Source: an uncultured SAR116 cluster alpha proteobacterium (GTDB lineage Bacteria > Pseudomonadota > Alphaproteobacteria > Puniceispirillales > Marisalimonadaceae). From it: a stretch of 64,000 bases of DNA. A program made the translations under genes and the position numbers. Shown in pieces: positions 16,196 to 25,451 of the stretch. Positions within the stretch are counted from its first letter, which is position 1; every line of letters begins with the position of its first letter. The stretch spans positions 663,699 through 727,698 of the forward strand of contig CACNEF010000001.1 in the NCBI GenBank assembly GCA_902619485.1. The letters are read 5' to 3'. Below the pieces are notes generated by a model, which did no database searches, was not told where the DNA came from, and saw only the letters and a list, made by a program, of their open reading frames with translations.

Positions 16196-16918
16196 ATGAA
16201 TGTTAAATCATTAGTAAAAAGAAATTATAAAAAACAACCAGAAATAGATTTTCCTGATTATAAATCTAGTATTTTCAGGGCTCCTAAAAATAAAAAAATT
16301 TCAATACCATCCAATTTAGAGATTTTCGGGCCAATATTTAATAAAAAAATTTTAGGTAAGTTGGATAATGACCTTACATCAAATTTTTCCAAAAACAAAA
16401 TGTCCCCGCTTGGTCATAAAATTATTGTCCATGGAACTGTTTCTGATCAATTTTCCAATCCAATCAAAGGTGCGTTAATAGAAATTTGGCAAGCTAATGC
16501 TGCTGGTAAATATTTACATCAGGACGATAAAAATCCTGCACCCATTGATCCTAATTTTTCAGGTTGTGGGCGATCTCTAACTTCATCAGATGGCTCCTAC
16601 AAATTTTTAACTATTCAACCTGGACCATACCCTTATCCAAATCGTGGGATAGAGTGGAGACCAATGCATATTCATTTTTCAATATTTGGAGAATGCTTTG
16701 GACAAAGGTTAATTACACAAATGTATTTTGAAGGTGATCCACTGATAAACCTATGTCCAATGGTAAATTCTATTGCTGATGAGAAAGCAAAAAAGAGTTT
16801 AGTTGGAAAATTAGATACTTCGCAATCAAACATTCAAAACATACTAGCTTACAAATTTGATATTGTGTTAAGAGGAGTAAAACAAACATACTTTGAAAAT
16901 AGACAAGAAGGGCTTTAA
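16196..16918 (+). CDS. pcaH: Protocatechuate 3,4-dioxygenase, beta subunit
   Basis: Iron-bearing subunit of the intradiol dioxygenase that opens protocatechuate to 3-carboxy-cis,cis-muconate. The non-haem Fe(III) ligands are visible: Tyr106 (GKYLHQD), a tyrosine in PGPYPYPNRG (145 or 147), and His158 and His160 in RPMHIHFS. The 240 residues are the expected length. It lies 38 bases after pobA and just ahead of pcaG. Confidence 0.94.
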   Translation: MNVKSLVKRNYKKQPEIDFPDYKSSIFRAPKNKKISIPSNLEIFGPIFNKKILGKLDNDLTSNFSKNKMSPLGHKIIVHGTVSDQFSNPIKGALIEIWQANAAGKYLHQDDKNPAPIDPNFSGCGRSLTSSDGSYKFLTIQPGPYPYPNRGIEWRPMHIHFSIFGECFGQRLITQMYFEGDPLINLCPMVNSIADEKAKKSLVGKLDTSQSNIQNILAYKFDIVLRGVKQTYFENRQEGL

Positions 16919-16919
16919 C

Positions 16920-17501
16920 TTGAAAAACTCTTATAAAATTCTTGATGAAACTCCATTTCAAACAGCTGGTCCATTTCTTCATATAGGTTGCATGCCAAAT
17001 AAAATAAAAATAAATAATTTATATAAAAATGATTTGGGTAAGGTGCCATTTAAAAATAAAAATGAAATAGAAATGATAACTGTCGAAGGTTCCGTCTTTG
17101 ATGGTAATGGTATTGCATTAGACGACGTGATGCTAGAAACTTGGCAATGTGACGAAAATGGTCAATTTTTTGGAGATAATGGGTTTGCACGATTTATTCC
17201 AGATAAATTAACAAAAAAATTTAGGTTATTTACAGTAAAGCCAGGACAAGTTGAAAATCTAGATGAAAAAAATCAAAGTCCGCATATTTGTCTATCAATT
17301 TCATCTAGAGGACTTAATATGACTTTAAATACTAGGATATACTTTGAAGGTGATGATTTGATAAACGATCCTATTCTATCTATGATAAAAAATAATAAAG
17401 GAAATATTGACAGCCTTGTAGCAAAAAAGATTCAAAAAAATATTTACGTTTTTAATGTATTCTTACAAGGTAATAAAGAAACAGTTTTTTTTGATATATA
17501 A
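16920..17501 (+). CDS. pcaG: Protocatechuate 3,4-dioxygenase, alpha subunit
   Basis: Alpha subunit, structurally like PcaH but without the iron ligands. TPFQTAGPFLHIGC near the N-terminus, DDVMLETWQCDENGQF and RIYFEGDDLINDP are typical. I choose the TTG at 16920, one base after the pcaH stop and preceded by GAAGGG; a TTG at 16893 would overlap pcaH by 26 bases. That gives 193 residues, a usual length. Product use needs PcaB; a PcaB-like gene lies 15 kb away at 32.5 kb. Confidence 0.93.
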   Translation: MKNSYKILDETPFQTAGPFLHIGCMPNKIKINNLYKNDLGKVPFKNKNEIEMITVEGSVFDGNGIALDDVMLETWQCDENGQFFGDNGFARFIPDKLTKKFRLFTVKPGQVENLDEKNQSPHICLSISSRGLNMTLNTRIYFEGDDLINDPILSMIKNNKGNIDSLVAKKIQKNIYVFNVFLQGNKETVFFDI

Positions 17502-17526
17502 ATCTAATTTAAGGTGGAGAAGTTAA

Positions 17527-17709
17527 TTGGGTAGATCTAATTTTATGATGAATTATTACAAAAATTATAAAGAAGAATTAGAAGAGATTGAAGAAAGGAG
17601 TAAATCATTTAAACCAAAGCCATGGTGGGCTTATGGGTTATTCTATTGTTATTTAATTTTTTATGGATATATCTTTTGGATGGAGCCTTTAGCTATTCCT
17701 GTACAGTAA
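17527..17709 (+). CDS. Small single-helix membrane protein behind pcaG
   Basis: Not recognised. The 60 residues have a charged, probably helical N-terminus (YKEELEEIEERSKSFKPKP) followed by one aromatic-rich membrane helix (WWAYGLFYCYLIFYGYIFWM). The start is TTG, preceded at good spacing by GGTGGAG. It lies 25 bases after pcaG and about 28 bases before a cyclic-nucleotide-binding-type gene, so it looks like part of the operon. It could be a small membrane anchor. Confidence 0.6.
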   Translation: MGRSNFMMNYYKNYKEELEEIEERSKSFKPKPWWAYGLFYCYLIFYGYIFWMEPLAIPVQ

Positions 17710-17737
17710 TTGAATCATAATATTTAAAGGAATATTG

Positions 17738-18214
17738 ATGCTAGAAAATGGTAAATCAATAATTTGGGAGCCCGGTGAAATAATTTACGAAGTGGGGAGT
17801 GACCCAAAAGAAGCATATTTAATTTTAGAGGGATATGTCAATATTGAAACAAAGGATGGTTTAAAACTGAATAGATTAGGTATGGGAGAGATATTTGGGG
17901 AAAGCTCAATTTTACTCAATGTTCCAAGAACTGTAACCGCTAAGGTATGCACTCAGAAATTAGTTACAAAAATAATACCTAAATCTTACTTTAAAGAAAT
18001 CATTAAATCTAATGTTATTTTGGGAGCTTTAATAAGAAAGACTCAGCTGAGGCTCTTAGATTCAAATAAACAAAGTAACGAATTAGCCAATGAAATCTCT
18101 AACCTTTTAGATCAGTTAGACTCAAAGAACCCACCTAAGAAAAATGAACTTGAAGAGAGAATGAAAAAAATCAGAACTAAAATTAATGTAATTAAAAACT
18201 CAGTAGATATTTAA
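17738..18214 (+). CDS. Cyclic nucleotide-binding domain protein without DNA-binding domain
   Basis: A 158-residue protein made of one cNMP-binding (cupin-type) domain: WEPGEIIYEVGSDPKEAYLILEGYV, then GMGEIFGESSILLNVPRTVTAKV, which is the phosphate-binding cassette region with an arginine. The C-terminal third is a charged helix (possible coiled coil) and has no helix-turn-helix, so it is not a CRP-type activator. The ATG is preceded by AAAGGA. It probably senses a ligand or serves as a scaffold. Its stop is 3 bases from the end of the convergent monooxygenase gene. Confidence 0.78.
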   Translation: MLENGKSIIWEPGEIIYEVGSDPKEAYLILEGYVNIETKDGLKLNRLGMGEIFGESSILLNVPRTVTAKVCTQKLVTKIIPKSYFKEIIKSNVILGALIRKTQLRLLDSNKQSNELANEISNLLDQLDSKNPPKKNELEERMKKIRTKINVIKNSVDI

Positions 18215-18217
18215 ATT

Positions 18218-19834
18218 TTAATTTAAACTAAACTCTTTATAATTATTGTTTTTTATGTTTTCACATAACTTTCTATATCTAGGTAATCCACCAGCATAAG
18301 GCATAAAAACTTGTGGTTTACCAGGAATGTTTGCACCTAGATACCAAGAATGTTTTACGGTGGGTAATAAAGTTTTATTTGCAACTGTGTTGACTTCATG
18401 TCCCCATTGTTCTGCTGACTTAGCATCAGTCTCAATTGTGGAATGCTCTCTTTTATTCATGAAATCTATACAATCCCTAATCCATTCAACATGTTGCTCA
18501 ATTGCTATAGGCATGTTTGTTAGAACTGACGGACTGCCTGGGCCTGTTATTGTAAACATATTAGGGAAACCAGGTACTTGAAGACCTAAAAATGTTTTTG
18601 GCCCCTCTTCCCAAGCTTTCTGTAGTTTTAAATTATTTTTTCCAATGATATTCATATTCAGAAGCGGTCCGGTCATCGCATCATAACCTGTAGCAAAAAC
18701 GATAATATCTAAATCAAAATGTTCTTTTTCAGTTTGAATTCCTTTTTCATCTATTTGTGTTATAGGATTACTTCTAAGATCAACAAGATTAATATTGTCT
18801 CTATTATAGGTTTCAAAATAATTAGTATCTATTGGTGGGCGTTTACCTGCATATGGATGATCAATGTCTGATAAGATTGCTGCAAATTTTTTATTTGAAA
18901 CAGTTTCATTAATTTTATTTTTTATAAAATCCGAGGCTGTTTTATTAGCTTCAACGTTAGTAACCAAATCACTAAATGATCCCCTGAACTGTAAACCTCC
19001 TTTCTCCCAAGCTTTTTCGTAAATCTCTTTCATTTCTTGTTCTTGAACATCAGCAACAAGTCGATCTGATATCTCAAAAGGGTGTCCATTAGGTGTCTTT
19101 TTAAGTAATTCTCTATAATATTTAAATCTCTCTTTTATATGGATTTTGAAATTTTCAGTTAAAGGTTTATTCCTTGCAGGTACACTATAATTTGCCGTTC
19201 TTTGGAAAACTGTTAAATGCTTAGCTTCTTCAGCTATAACTGGTACTGCTTGTATTCCAGTCGAACCAGTGCCAATTTGACCAACTTTTTTACCAACAAA
19301 TGACACGTCATTTTTTGGCCAATTGCCTGTATGGTAATACTTACCTTTAAAGTTTTCTAATCCTTTAATATTGGGAATATTTGTATTTGATAAACATCCA
19401 ACTGCTGTAATTAAAAATTTAGACCTAAAATTTATTTTATTGTTAGTTCTAATTTTCCAACAAATTTTATCCTCATTATATTGAGCACTAGTTACTTTAT
19501 GGTTGAATAAAATATCTTTTTTAAGATCAAATTTGTCAGCAACAAAATTCATATATCTTCTAATCTCAGCATGACCTGGATATCGCTCTGACCATGTCCA
19601 TTCTTTTAGTAATTCGTCTGAAAAATAATAAGAGTAGGCATGGCTTTCAGTATCACATCTTGCTCCTGGATAACGATTCCAATACCATGTACCACCAACG
19701 TCGTCTCCTGTTTCTACAACAAGACAATTCATACCAAGTTGATCTCTAAGACATATCAATTGATATAATCCTGAAAACCCAGCACCTACAATTATGACGT
19801 CATATTCTCTATTATTTAAGTTAATTTTGTTCAT
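18218..19834 (-). CDS. Flavin-containing Baeyer-Villiger-type monooxygenase
   Basis: Class B flavoprotein monooxygenase, 538 residues. FAD motif VGAGFSG (16-22), GGTWYWNRYPGARCD (47-61), the Baeyer-Villiger fingerprint FKGKYYHTGNWP (162-173), and NADPH motif GTGSTG (188-193) are all present in the right order. Members such as cyclohexanone monooxygenase insert oxygen next to a ketone to make an ester or lactone. No hydrolase gene is adjacent to process such an ester. Substrate unknown. Confidence 0.92.
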   Translation of the reverse strand: MNKINLNNREYDVIIVGAGFSGLYQLICLRDQLGMNCLVVETGDDVGGTWYWNRYPGARCDTESHAYSYYFSDELLKEWTWSERYPGHAEIRRYMNFVADKFDLKKDILFNHKVTSAQYNEDKICWKIRTNNKINFRSKFLITAVGCLSNTNIPNIKGLENFKGKYYHTGNWPKNDVSFVGKKVGQIGTGSTGIQAVPVIAEEAKHLTVFQRTANYSVPARNKPLTENFKIHIKERFKYYRELLKKTPNGHPFEISDRLVADVQEQEMKEIYEKAWEKGGLQFRGSFSDLVTNVEANKTASDFIKNKINETVSNKKFAAILSDIDHPYAGKRPPIDTNYFETYNRDNINLVDLRSNPITQIDEKGIQTEKEHFDLDIIVFATGYDAMTGPLLNMNIIGKNNLKLQKAWEEGPKTFLGLQVPGFPNMFTITGPGSPSVLTNMPIAIEQHVEWIRDCIDFMNKREHSTIETDAKSAEQWGHEVNTVANKTLLPTVKHSWYLGANIPGKPQVFMPYAGGLPRYRKLCENIKNNNYKEFSLN

Positions 19835-19938
19835 TAAATGGTACCTTATAATACATTGAGTATGTTAAATGAAAAAAATATAAACAGTCAAGAAAACTTA
19901 GTGTATAGATAGCTCATTTAATAATTTTGGTTTATATT

Positions 19939-20952
19939 ATGGATCCAGTTACTCAAGGCGCATTTGGTGCAATTTTTGCTCAAACAATCTCAGAAAAGAA
20001 AAAAATTTTATTCGGGTCAATTGTTGGTTGTTGTGCAGGTCTGGCTCCTGACCTAGACATTTTCATTAGATCTGCCTCAGATCCTTTATTAAAATTAGAA
20101 TATCATAGACAATTTACTCATTCTTTAGTTTTTATACCAATAGGTGCTTTGATTGTAACCTTCTTTTCAAGAATACTTTTCAAAAAGTATTTAAGTTGGG
20201 GTGAAACGTATTTTTTTAGTCTTCTTGGTTTTGCCACACATGGACTATTAGATGCTTGTACAAGTTACGGGACGCAGCTTTTATGGCCATTTTCTGATGA
20301 AAGAATTTCGTGGAATTATATATCAGTTGTTGATCCTTTTTTAACTATACCGGTCATTCTGGCTATAATTTTTGCAATTATAATGAAAAATAAATATTTA
20401 ACCTTATTCGGGATACTTTATATTTTAATTTATTTAACCTTTGGTGCTATCCAAGAAAATCGTGCTGAATTTGTTGGTAAATTCATTGCTAATCTCAGGG
20501 GTCATAATGGCAAAAACCTAACAGTAAAACCAAGTCTGGGAAATTTGTTTTTATGGAAAACAATCTATGAAGATAGTGGTTTTTATTATGTAGATGCAGT
20601 AAGATTATTTGCTAATTCAGAATCCTGTCAAGGAACAAAGATTAAGAAACTTGATCTTTTAAATGATTTTTCAGACCTTGATAAAAAAAGTCAACAATAC
20701 AAAGATATAAAAAGATTTAATTGGTTTTCTCAAGGTTATCTAGGAAAAGGAATTGATGAAAATATAATAACAGATGTCAGGTATTCAGCAGTTCCTAATG
20801 AGGTTGATGGTTTGTGGGGGATTAGGATAAACTTAAATAAACCTGCTTCTGATCATATCCATTGGGTTATAAATAGAAGAAATTATTTAGAAAAATGGAA
20901 GAGATTTTTTGATTTGCTTTTAGGAAAAAATTGTCAGGACTTAATTAATTAA
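19939..20952 (+). CDS. DUF457/YdjM-type membrane-bound metal-dependent hydrolase
   Basis: Inner-membrane protein, 337 residues, of the YdjM/DUF457 family. MDPVTQGAFGAIFAQ is the canonical N-terminus, so I take the ATG at 19939 over the TTG at 19927. Putative metal-ligand motifs are APDLDIFIR and HRQFTHSLVF, then LGFATHGLLDACTSYG; helices alternate between them. The C-terminal third is soluble. Family members are called hydrolases from these motifs, but the activity is poorly known. Its stop overlaps the convergent MmgE/PrpD gene by 8 bases. Confidence 0.8.
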   Translation: MDPVTQGAFGAIFAQTISEKKKILFGSIVGCCAGLAPDLDIFIRSASDPLLKLEYHRQFTHSLVFIPIGALIVTFFSRILFKKYLSWGETYFFSLLGFATHGLLDACTSYGTQLLWPFSDERISWNYISVVDPFLTIPVILAIIFAIIMKNKYLTLFGILYILIYLTFGAIQENRAEFVGKFIANLRGHNGKNLTVKPSLGNLFLWKTIYEDSGFYYVDAVRLFANSESCQGTKIKKLDLLNDFSDLDKKSQQYKDIKRFNWFSQGYLGKGIDENIITDVRYSAVPNEVDGLWGIRINLNKPASDHIHWVINRRNYLEKWKRFFDLLLGKNCQDLIN

Positions 20953-22324
20953 AGTTGACCTCATCTAAACCTTTTAGATTTTTGGATTTAAAAATATTTT
21001 TAATAAAATTATATAGTTTATCAATCTCAGCAGACTTTACATTTGCAAATTTTAAATTAGCTTCAAATTTTTTTCTAACTTCATTTATGCTAAGAGGATC
21101 ACGTTTTCCACCTCTTAAACATTTTTGTGACGAAGAGTAAATTGCCCCATCTTTCATAATTATTTTTATTTTACCAGTGTAATTTCTTGGATATTCATCT
21201 TTAGGATTGATTTCATAATTTACTTTAGATGCTAGTTTTATCACTTCTAAATTTTTCAAACATTTTTTACTGAATTCATTTAAGCCTGCAGAACCATTGA
21301 TCAATCCTATTGAAATACAATATGGCACAGAAAATTTTGCGCCATAAGGAGTTGATGGATTTTGTTTTTCTTCTAACGGCTCCCATAATCTATGAACCGT
21401 TCCTTCACCAACGCTAGCAATGATTTTATCTATGTTTTCAAGATTATCAATCTTAGATTTTAGTTTTATAGCACAATCAATAAAAGGTTGTGCCATTGTT
21501 CCACAAGCGTAAGGCTTTAAAGCAAGGTTTTTTGATTCCCATCTATTACCTAAATCTGAAATTATATGTGAAAAATCTGGTTTTATATTATTCTTAGCAA
21601 AACTATTAAATACCCCGTGTTGACCTTCAAATACAGTTCTTGGTCCTAAAAATCCAGATTTAGCAAAATTAGCAGATTGCCATCCGCATCCAGCAGCCCA
21701 TCCTGGGTGAAGACGTTTTGTAGATGTGCCTTCAGCTAGATACTCTATAATTCCAGATGCCATACTTCCAACAATACCTAATCCTGAACTCATTTCTTTT
21801 ATAGAATTTCCAAGCAAAGATGAAACACCTATTGATGAACCAAAAGCTCCAAAAATTGCTGTTGGATGAAACCCTTGTCTATGAACTGCTGTAGGCGCAA
21901 CCAAAGCTAATCTACAAATCAGTTCTGATCCTACTACTAATCCTTTTAAAAATTTTTTTCCATCTAAATTTTTAGCTTGAGCCGTAGATAACATTGCGGG
22001 AACCATTACTGAACCTACATGTACAGGTGTTCCTTCAAAAGTATCATCAAAATCTTCACCATGAATAGCTGTGCCATTAATTATAGCTGCGTTGAATGGG
22101 TTCACCTTTGTATTGTGTCCAACTAATGTGCAATCTCCAGTTTCTTGAAGTGCATTGATAAGACTTTTTATGTATTGTTCATCTCTAGCTGACGCCATAA
22201 GTCCAAAAGAGTCCATTACAACGAGTTGTAATTTATTCACGACTACTTCAGGTATGTCATTTATTTTAAGTTTATGAACCCACTCTGAAAATTTTTCAGC
22301 CAGAGAAATTTCAATTTTATTCAT
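20945..22324 (-). CDS. MmgE/PrpD family protein (paralogue 1)
   Basis: 459-residue protein of the family that includes 2-methylcitrate dehydratase, cis-aconitate decarboxylase and iminodisuccinate epimerase. HGEDFDDTFEGTPVHVGSVM (residues about 90-110) is the DDT-type active-site region, and HRQGFHPTAIFGAFG the conserved central motif. It is the last gene of a probable minus-strand operon with the Tct transporter, TauD-type dioxygenase and enolase-superfamily enzyme, so its substrate is probably an imported organic acid. The exact reaction is not predictable from sequence. Confidence 0.87.
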   Translation of the reverse strand: MNKIEISLAEKFSEWVHKLKINDIPEVVVNKLQLVVMDSFGLMASARDEQYIKSLINALQETGDCTLVGHNTKVNPFNAAIINGTAIHGEDFDDTFEGTPVHVGSVMVPAMLSTAQAKNLDGKKFLKGLVVGSELICRLALVAPTAVHRQGFHPTAIFGAFGSSIGVSSLLGNSIKEMSSGLGIVGSMASGIIEYLAEGTSTKRLHPGWAAGCGWQSANFAKSGFLGPRTVFEGQHGVFNSFAKNNIKPDFSHIISDLGNRWESKNLALKPYACGTMAQPFIDCAIKLKSKIDNLENIDKIIASVGEGTVHRLWEPLEEKQNPSTPYGAKFSVPYCISIGLINGSAGLNEFSKKCLKNLEVIKLASKVNYEINPKDEYPRNYTGKIKIIMKDGAIYSSSQKCLRGGKRDPLSINEVRKKFEANLKFANVKSAEIDKLYNFIKNIFKSKNLKGLDEVNFN

Positions 22325-22343
22325 TTTACTTCAACTAAAAAAA

Positions 22344-23816
22344 TTATTTCTTTGAGAAATATCTTGTCCAAAAAGGAGATGATAAACTTAAGAATGTAAG
22401 AACAAAAAATAATAAGACAACTGGACTTTCTAATAATGCAAAGAAATTGTTATCATGAATAATCATAGATTGAGAAAAGCTTTCTTCAACTAATTTTCCA
22501 AGAATTAATCCCATAACAAGTGGAGCTGCTGAAAACCCATGTCTGTCCATAAAATAACCTACTAGTCCAGCAGCTAACATTACCCACACATCAAACATTG
22601 ACGATGCAAAAGAATAAGAGCCGATCATAGAAAATATAAAAACAGCTGGCCAAAGAAGTTTTTTTGGTATGAAAGCAACTAGGGAAAAGAATTTTGCACC
22701 AATTAAGCCAATAAACAAAAATCCTAGATTAGCTATTAACATTGCTCCAAAAATTGCATACACGAATTCTGGTGTTTCACTAATTAAGTAAGGGCCAGGT
22801 CTAAATCCGTGCATAATTAATGCCGCTAATATAAGAGCTGTTGAACCACTTCCTGGTATCCCTAGAGCAAGCGTAGGAACCATAGCACCTCCAGCAGCTG
22901 CATTATTAGCTGCCTCCGGTCCAACTATGCCCTCTGGAGAACCTTTACCAAATTTATCTTTGTCTTTAGACCATCTTCTGGCTTCATTATAACCGATGAT
23001 AGCTGCTACAGTAGAACCTTCGGCAGGAAGTATTCCTATAAATGTTCCAATTCCTGAAGACCTAAGTATTGTGTATTTTAGTTTCTTCAATTCAAATAAC
23101 GAGGGTAACCTTAGAGCTTTTGCCTGTATTCTCTCAACTACCGCATTCAATTTTTCAGATTGTTTAAAAAGCTCACTGACTGCAAATAGCCCAATAAGAA
23201 CAGGAACGAAATGTATACCTTCTTCAAGATCAGGTATATCAAACGTAAACCTTTCTACGCCTGTAGTTAAGTGAATTCCAATAGTACCAATTAACACTCC
23301 AACAAGACCTGAAATGAGGTTTCTTAAGGACGATTTTCCACTCATCGAGGCAAGCATCGAAAGAGCAAATACAGCAAGTCCAAAATACTCTGCTGGTCCA
23401 AATTCCAACGCTAGCTTTGCTAAAAGAGGAGCCGCAAATATAAAAATTATTAAACTAAAAATCCCACCAAAAACACTAGATACGGCGGCCAAACCAAGAG
23501 CTCTTCCTGGTTCACCATTTTTTGCCATTGGATATCCATCCAAAGCAGTTGCAACAGCTGGTGGAGCACCTGGAGCATTTATTAATATAGCAGTAATAGA
23601 GCCTCCAAAAGTTCCAGCACAGTAAAGAGCAGCCATCATAGCTATTGCAGCAACTGGATCTAAAGAAATTGTAAAAGGAATTAGAAGTGCAATTGCCATA
23701 GGAGAACTTAAACCTGGTAGGGCTCCTACTAAAACACCTATTAAAACACCTGATAGAATTAAAAGAATATTTTGAAATTCTAATAATAATCCAATACCTT
23801 TTATTATGTCTTCCAA
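22344..23816 (-). CDS. tctA: Tripartite tricarboxylate transporter, large membrane subunit
   Basis: TctA-type permease, 490 residues and about twelve helices. GVLVGALPGLSSPMAIALLIP near the N-terminus and GILPAEGSTVAAIIGYNEARRWSKD in the middle are the two repeat signatures with the conserved glycine/proline patterns. It starts with TTG, 13 bases after tctB. With TctB and the binding protein TctC upstream it imports a di- or tricarboxylate or similar anion using the ion gradient. Confidence 0.93.
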   Translation of the reverse strand: MEDIIKGIGLLLEFQNILLILSGVLIGVLVGALPGLSSPMAIALLIPFTISLDPVAAIAMMAALYCAGTFGGSITAILINAPGAPPAVATALDGYPMAKNGEPGRALGLAAVSSVFGGIFSLIIFIFAAPLLAKLALEFGPAEYFGLAVFALSMLASMSGKSSLRNLISGLVGVLIGTIGIHLTTGVERFTFDIPDLEEGIHFVPVLIGLFAVSELFKQSEKLNAVVERIQAKALRLPSLFELKKLKYTILRSSGIGTFIGILPAEGSTVAAIIGYNEARRWSKDKDKFGKGSPEGIVGPEAANNAAAGGAMVPTLALGIPGSGSTALILAALIMHGFRPGPYLISETPEFVYAIFGAMLIANLGFLFIGLIGAKFFSLVAFIPKKLLWPAVFIFSMIGSYSFASSMFDVWVMLAAGLVGYFMDRHGFSAAPLVMGLILGKLVEESFSQSMIIHDNNFFALLESPVVLLFFVLTFLSLSSPFWTRYFSKK

Positions 23817-23829
23817 ACTTTAACCCTTT

Positions 23830-24348
23830 CTAATTTTGAATAAGATCTAATAGCCCAGGTTCAAAATGAACGCCAAGAATTACATTGAATAAAACTATTA
23901 CAAATAATGGAAACCCAATAATATATGAGATTAATACTATTAATCTTCTTTCACCCCAATAAATTGGTAAGGAGATACTTACTGCTATTATTGTAAGAGC
24001 AGCTCCTAAAATTTGAGAGGATGCTATTATAGCTGATAAAATTACCATAGTTCCAATGGTTGAAATTTCTACTGGTTTTTTTCTGGATGAATCAATATCT
24101 TTTCCACTTTTCTTTAAAAAAAGATGCTCAAAAGGTATTATCAAAACCATCCCTAAAATTATAATGAGTAATATCTGAGGAAACATTTCAGGGGGAATAT
24201 TATTTGAAAATAAGTCAGGAACTTTCTCAAATTTAGTAGTTTCAAACCATAAAAATGCAATTATTAGAGTTAAAAAAATCGCAATTAAAGTATCACTTTT
24301 ATTTAATAATGCACCCAAGCCTTTGGGTGCATTTTTATTATCTTTCAT
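23830..24348 (-). CDS. tctB: Tripartite tricarboxylate transporter, small membrane subunit
   Basis: 172-residue TctB-type protein with four helices. The N-terminal cytoplasmic end is followed by LIAIFLTLIIAFLWFETTKFEKVP, and FPQILLIIILGMVLII is typical. The gene order on the minus strand is tctC, tctB, tctA. The first codons form part of a strong hairpin (24308-24333), described separately. Confidence 0.85.
   Translation of the reverse strand: MKDNKNAPKGLGALLNKSDTLIAIFLTLIIAFLWFETTKFEKVPDLFSNNIPPEMFPQILLIIILGMVLIIPFEHLFLKKSGKDIDSSRKKPVEISTIGTMVILSAIIASSQILGAALTIIAVSISLPIYWGERRLIVLISYIIGFPLFVIVLFNVILGVHFEPGLLDLIQN
24308..24333 (-). promoter_or_regulatory. Intercistronic hairpin at the tctC-tctB junction
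   Basis: AATGCACCCAA at 24308-24318 pairs over 11 bp with TTGGGTGCATT at 24323-24333, with a four-base loop. On the transcribed (minus) strand it lies just inside the tctB coding region, about 40 bases after the tctC stop. There is no T-run in that direction, so it would act as an RNA-stabilising or translation-dampening stem more than a terminator. This could raise TctC relative to TctB and TctA. Confidence 0.45.
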
Positions 24349-24373
24349 TTATTAAAAACCTTTGATTAAAATA

Positions 24374-25369
24374 CTATTTAATTAATCCTAGTTCTTTAAG
24401 AGCAGATGCTGCAACTTTATATTCAGCTTTTAGTTGTTTGTCCCAAACTTTAGTCCCTGCAACACTACCTTCAACTGTTAGTCCAGCTCCAGCAAGATAA
24501 CTAGCAAAAACATCGTGTTTCATTGCTTTAACCATAGCTTTTGATATCTGATCTATAATTGGTTGTGGAGTAGAAGCTAATACAGCATAACCCCTAGTTG
24601 TAGAACATTTTGCTTTAATCCCTTTCTCAAAAGTAGTAGGAACATTTGGATAATCTTTAAGCCTGTCTTCAGCCATAACTGCCAGAGCTTTAAAGCTTCC
24701 ATCTGCAACTTGGTTAGCAGCTTCACTTACATTCGGTAAAGTAGCATCTATTTTACCTGCCATTAATGCTTGTACCATTTGAGCCCCTGAACCGAATGGT
24801 ACCACTTTAAACTTAATTCCAGCTTCTTTTGCGAACTGAGCTAGTCCTATATGTTCAGTACCTCCAATTTGAGCAACTCCCCAGTTTAATGGTGCCTTTT
24901 TCGAAGCAGCTACAAGCTCTTCTAAAGTATTAAATTTTCCCTTTCCTGAGACAGTAATGAAGGTAGGGTCATCCATCGCTCTTGCAACTCCTACAATGTC
25001 GTCAATCTTCATGTTAGATTTACCTCTAGCCATTGTATAAAGATGAGACTGAGTTAATGCCATGATTGTATAACCGTCGGCTGGCTTTGTTAAAACATAG
25101 TTTTGAGCTTTTGCCCCTGAACCACCTCTTTTAGCAACAATAGATATATCTGTTTTTAAATTTCTTCTCGTTCTAATAGATACCATTCTTGCAGTTGTGT
25201 CTGTTCCACCACCATATTTTGCATGAATAACTAATTCTATTGGCTTATTAGGATATTTGTCAGCACTAGCAATAGAAACCAAACCAACGGTACTAATTCC
25301 TGCAATAGCGACAACACCTAAACCGACCTTAACAATACTTCTTCTAAAAGAATTTCCAATTTGTGTCAT
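24374..25369 (-). CDS. tctC: Tripartite tricarboxylate transporter substrate-binding protein
   Basis: Periplasmic TctC/Bug-family binding protein, 331 residues. A long N-terminal signal with RRSIVKVGLGVVAIAGISTV ends near SIASA, followed by YPNKPIELVIHAKYGGGTDT, the usual first strand and loop. PFGSGAQMVQALMAGKID is another family motif. The ATG follows GGGAGGAAAAT, the best ribosome site in the cluster. Bug proteins bind carboxylates such as citrate, aspartate, or aromatic acids; the ligand here is unknown. Confidence 0.9.
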   Translation of the reverse strand: MTQIGNSFRRSIVKVGLGVVAIAGISTVGLVSIASADKYPNKPIELVIHAKYGGGTDTTARMVSIRTRRNLKTDISIVAKRGGSGAKAQNYVLTKPADGYTIMALTQSHLYTMARGKSNMKIDDIVGVARAMDDPTFITVSGKGKFNTLEELVAASKKAPLNWGVAQIGGTEHIGLAQFAKEAGIKFKVVPFGSGAQMVQALMAGKIDATLPNVSEAANQVADGSFKALAVMAEDRLKDYPNVPTTFEKGIKAKCSTTRGYAVLASTPQPIIDQISKAMVKAMKHDVFASYLAGAGLTVEGSVAGTKVWDKQLKAEYKVAASALKELGLIK

Positions 25370-25451
25370 ATTTTCCTCCCGATTTCATAACAATTATTAT
25401 TCTGCTACTGATTTTTAAATAAATCAACATAACTCTAACATTTTATGATAA

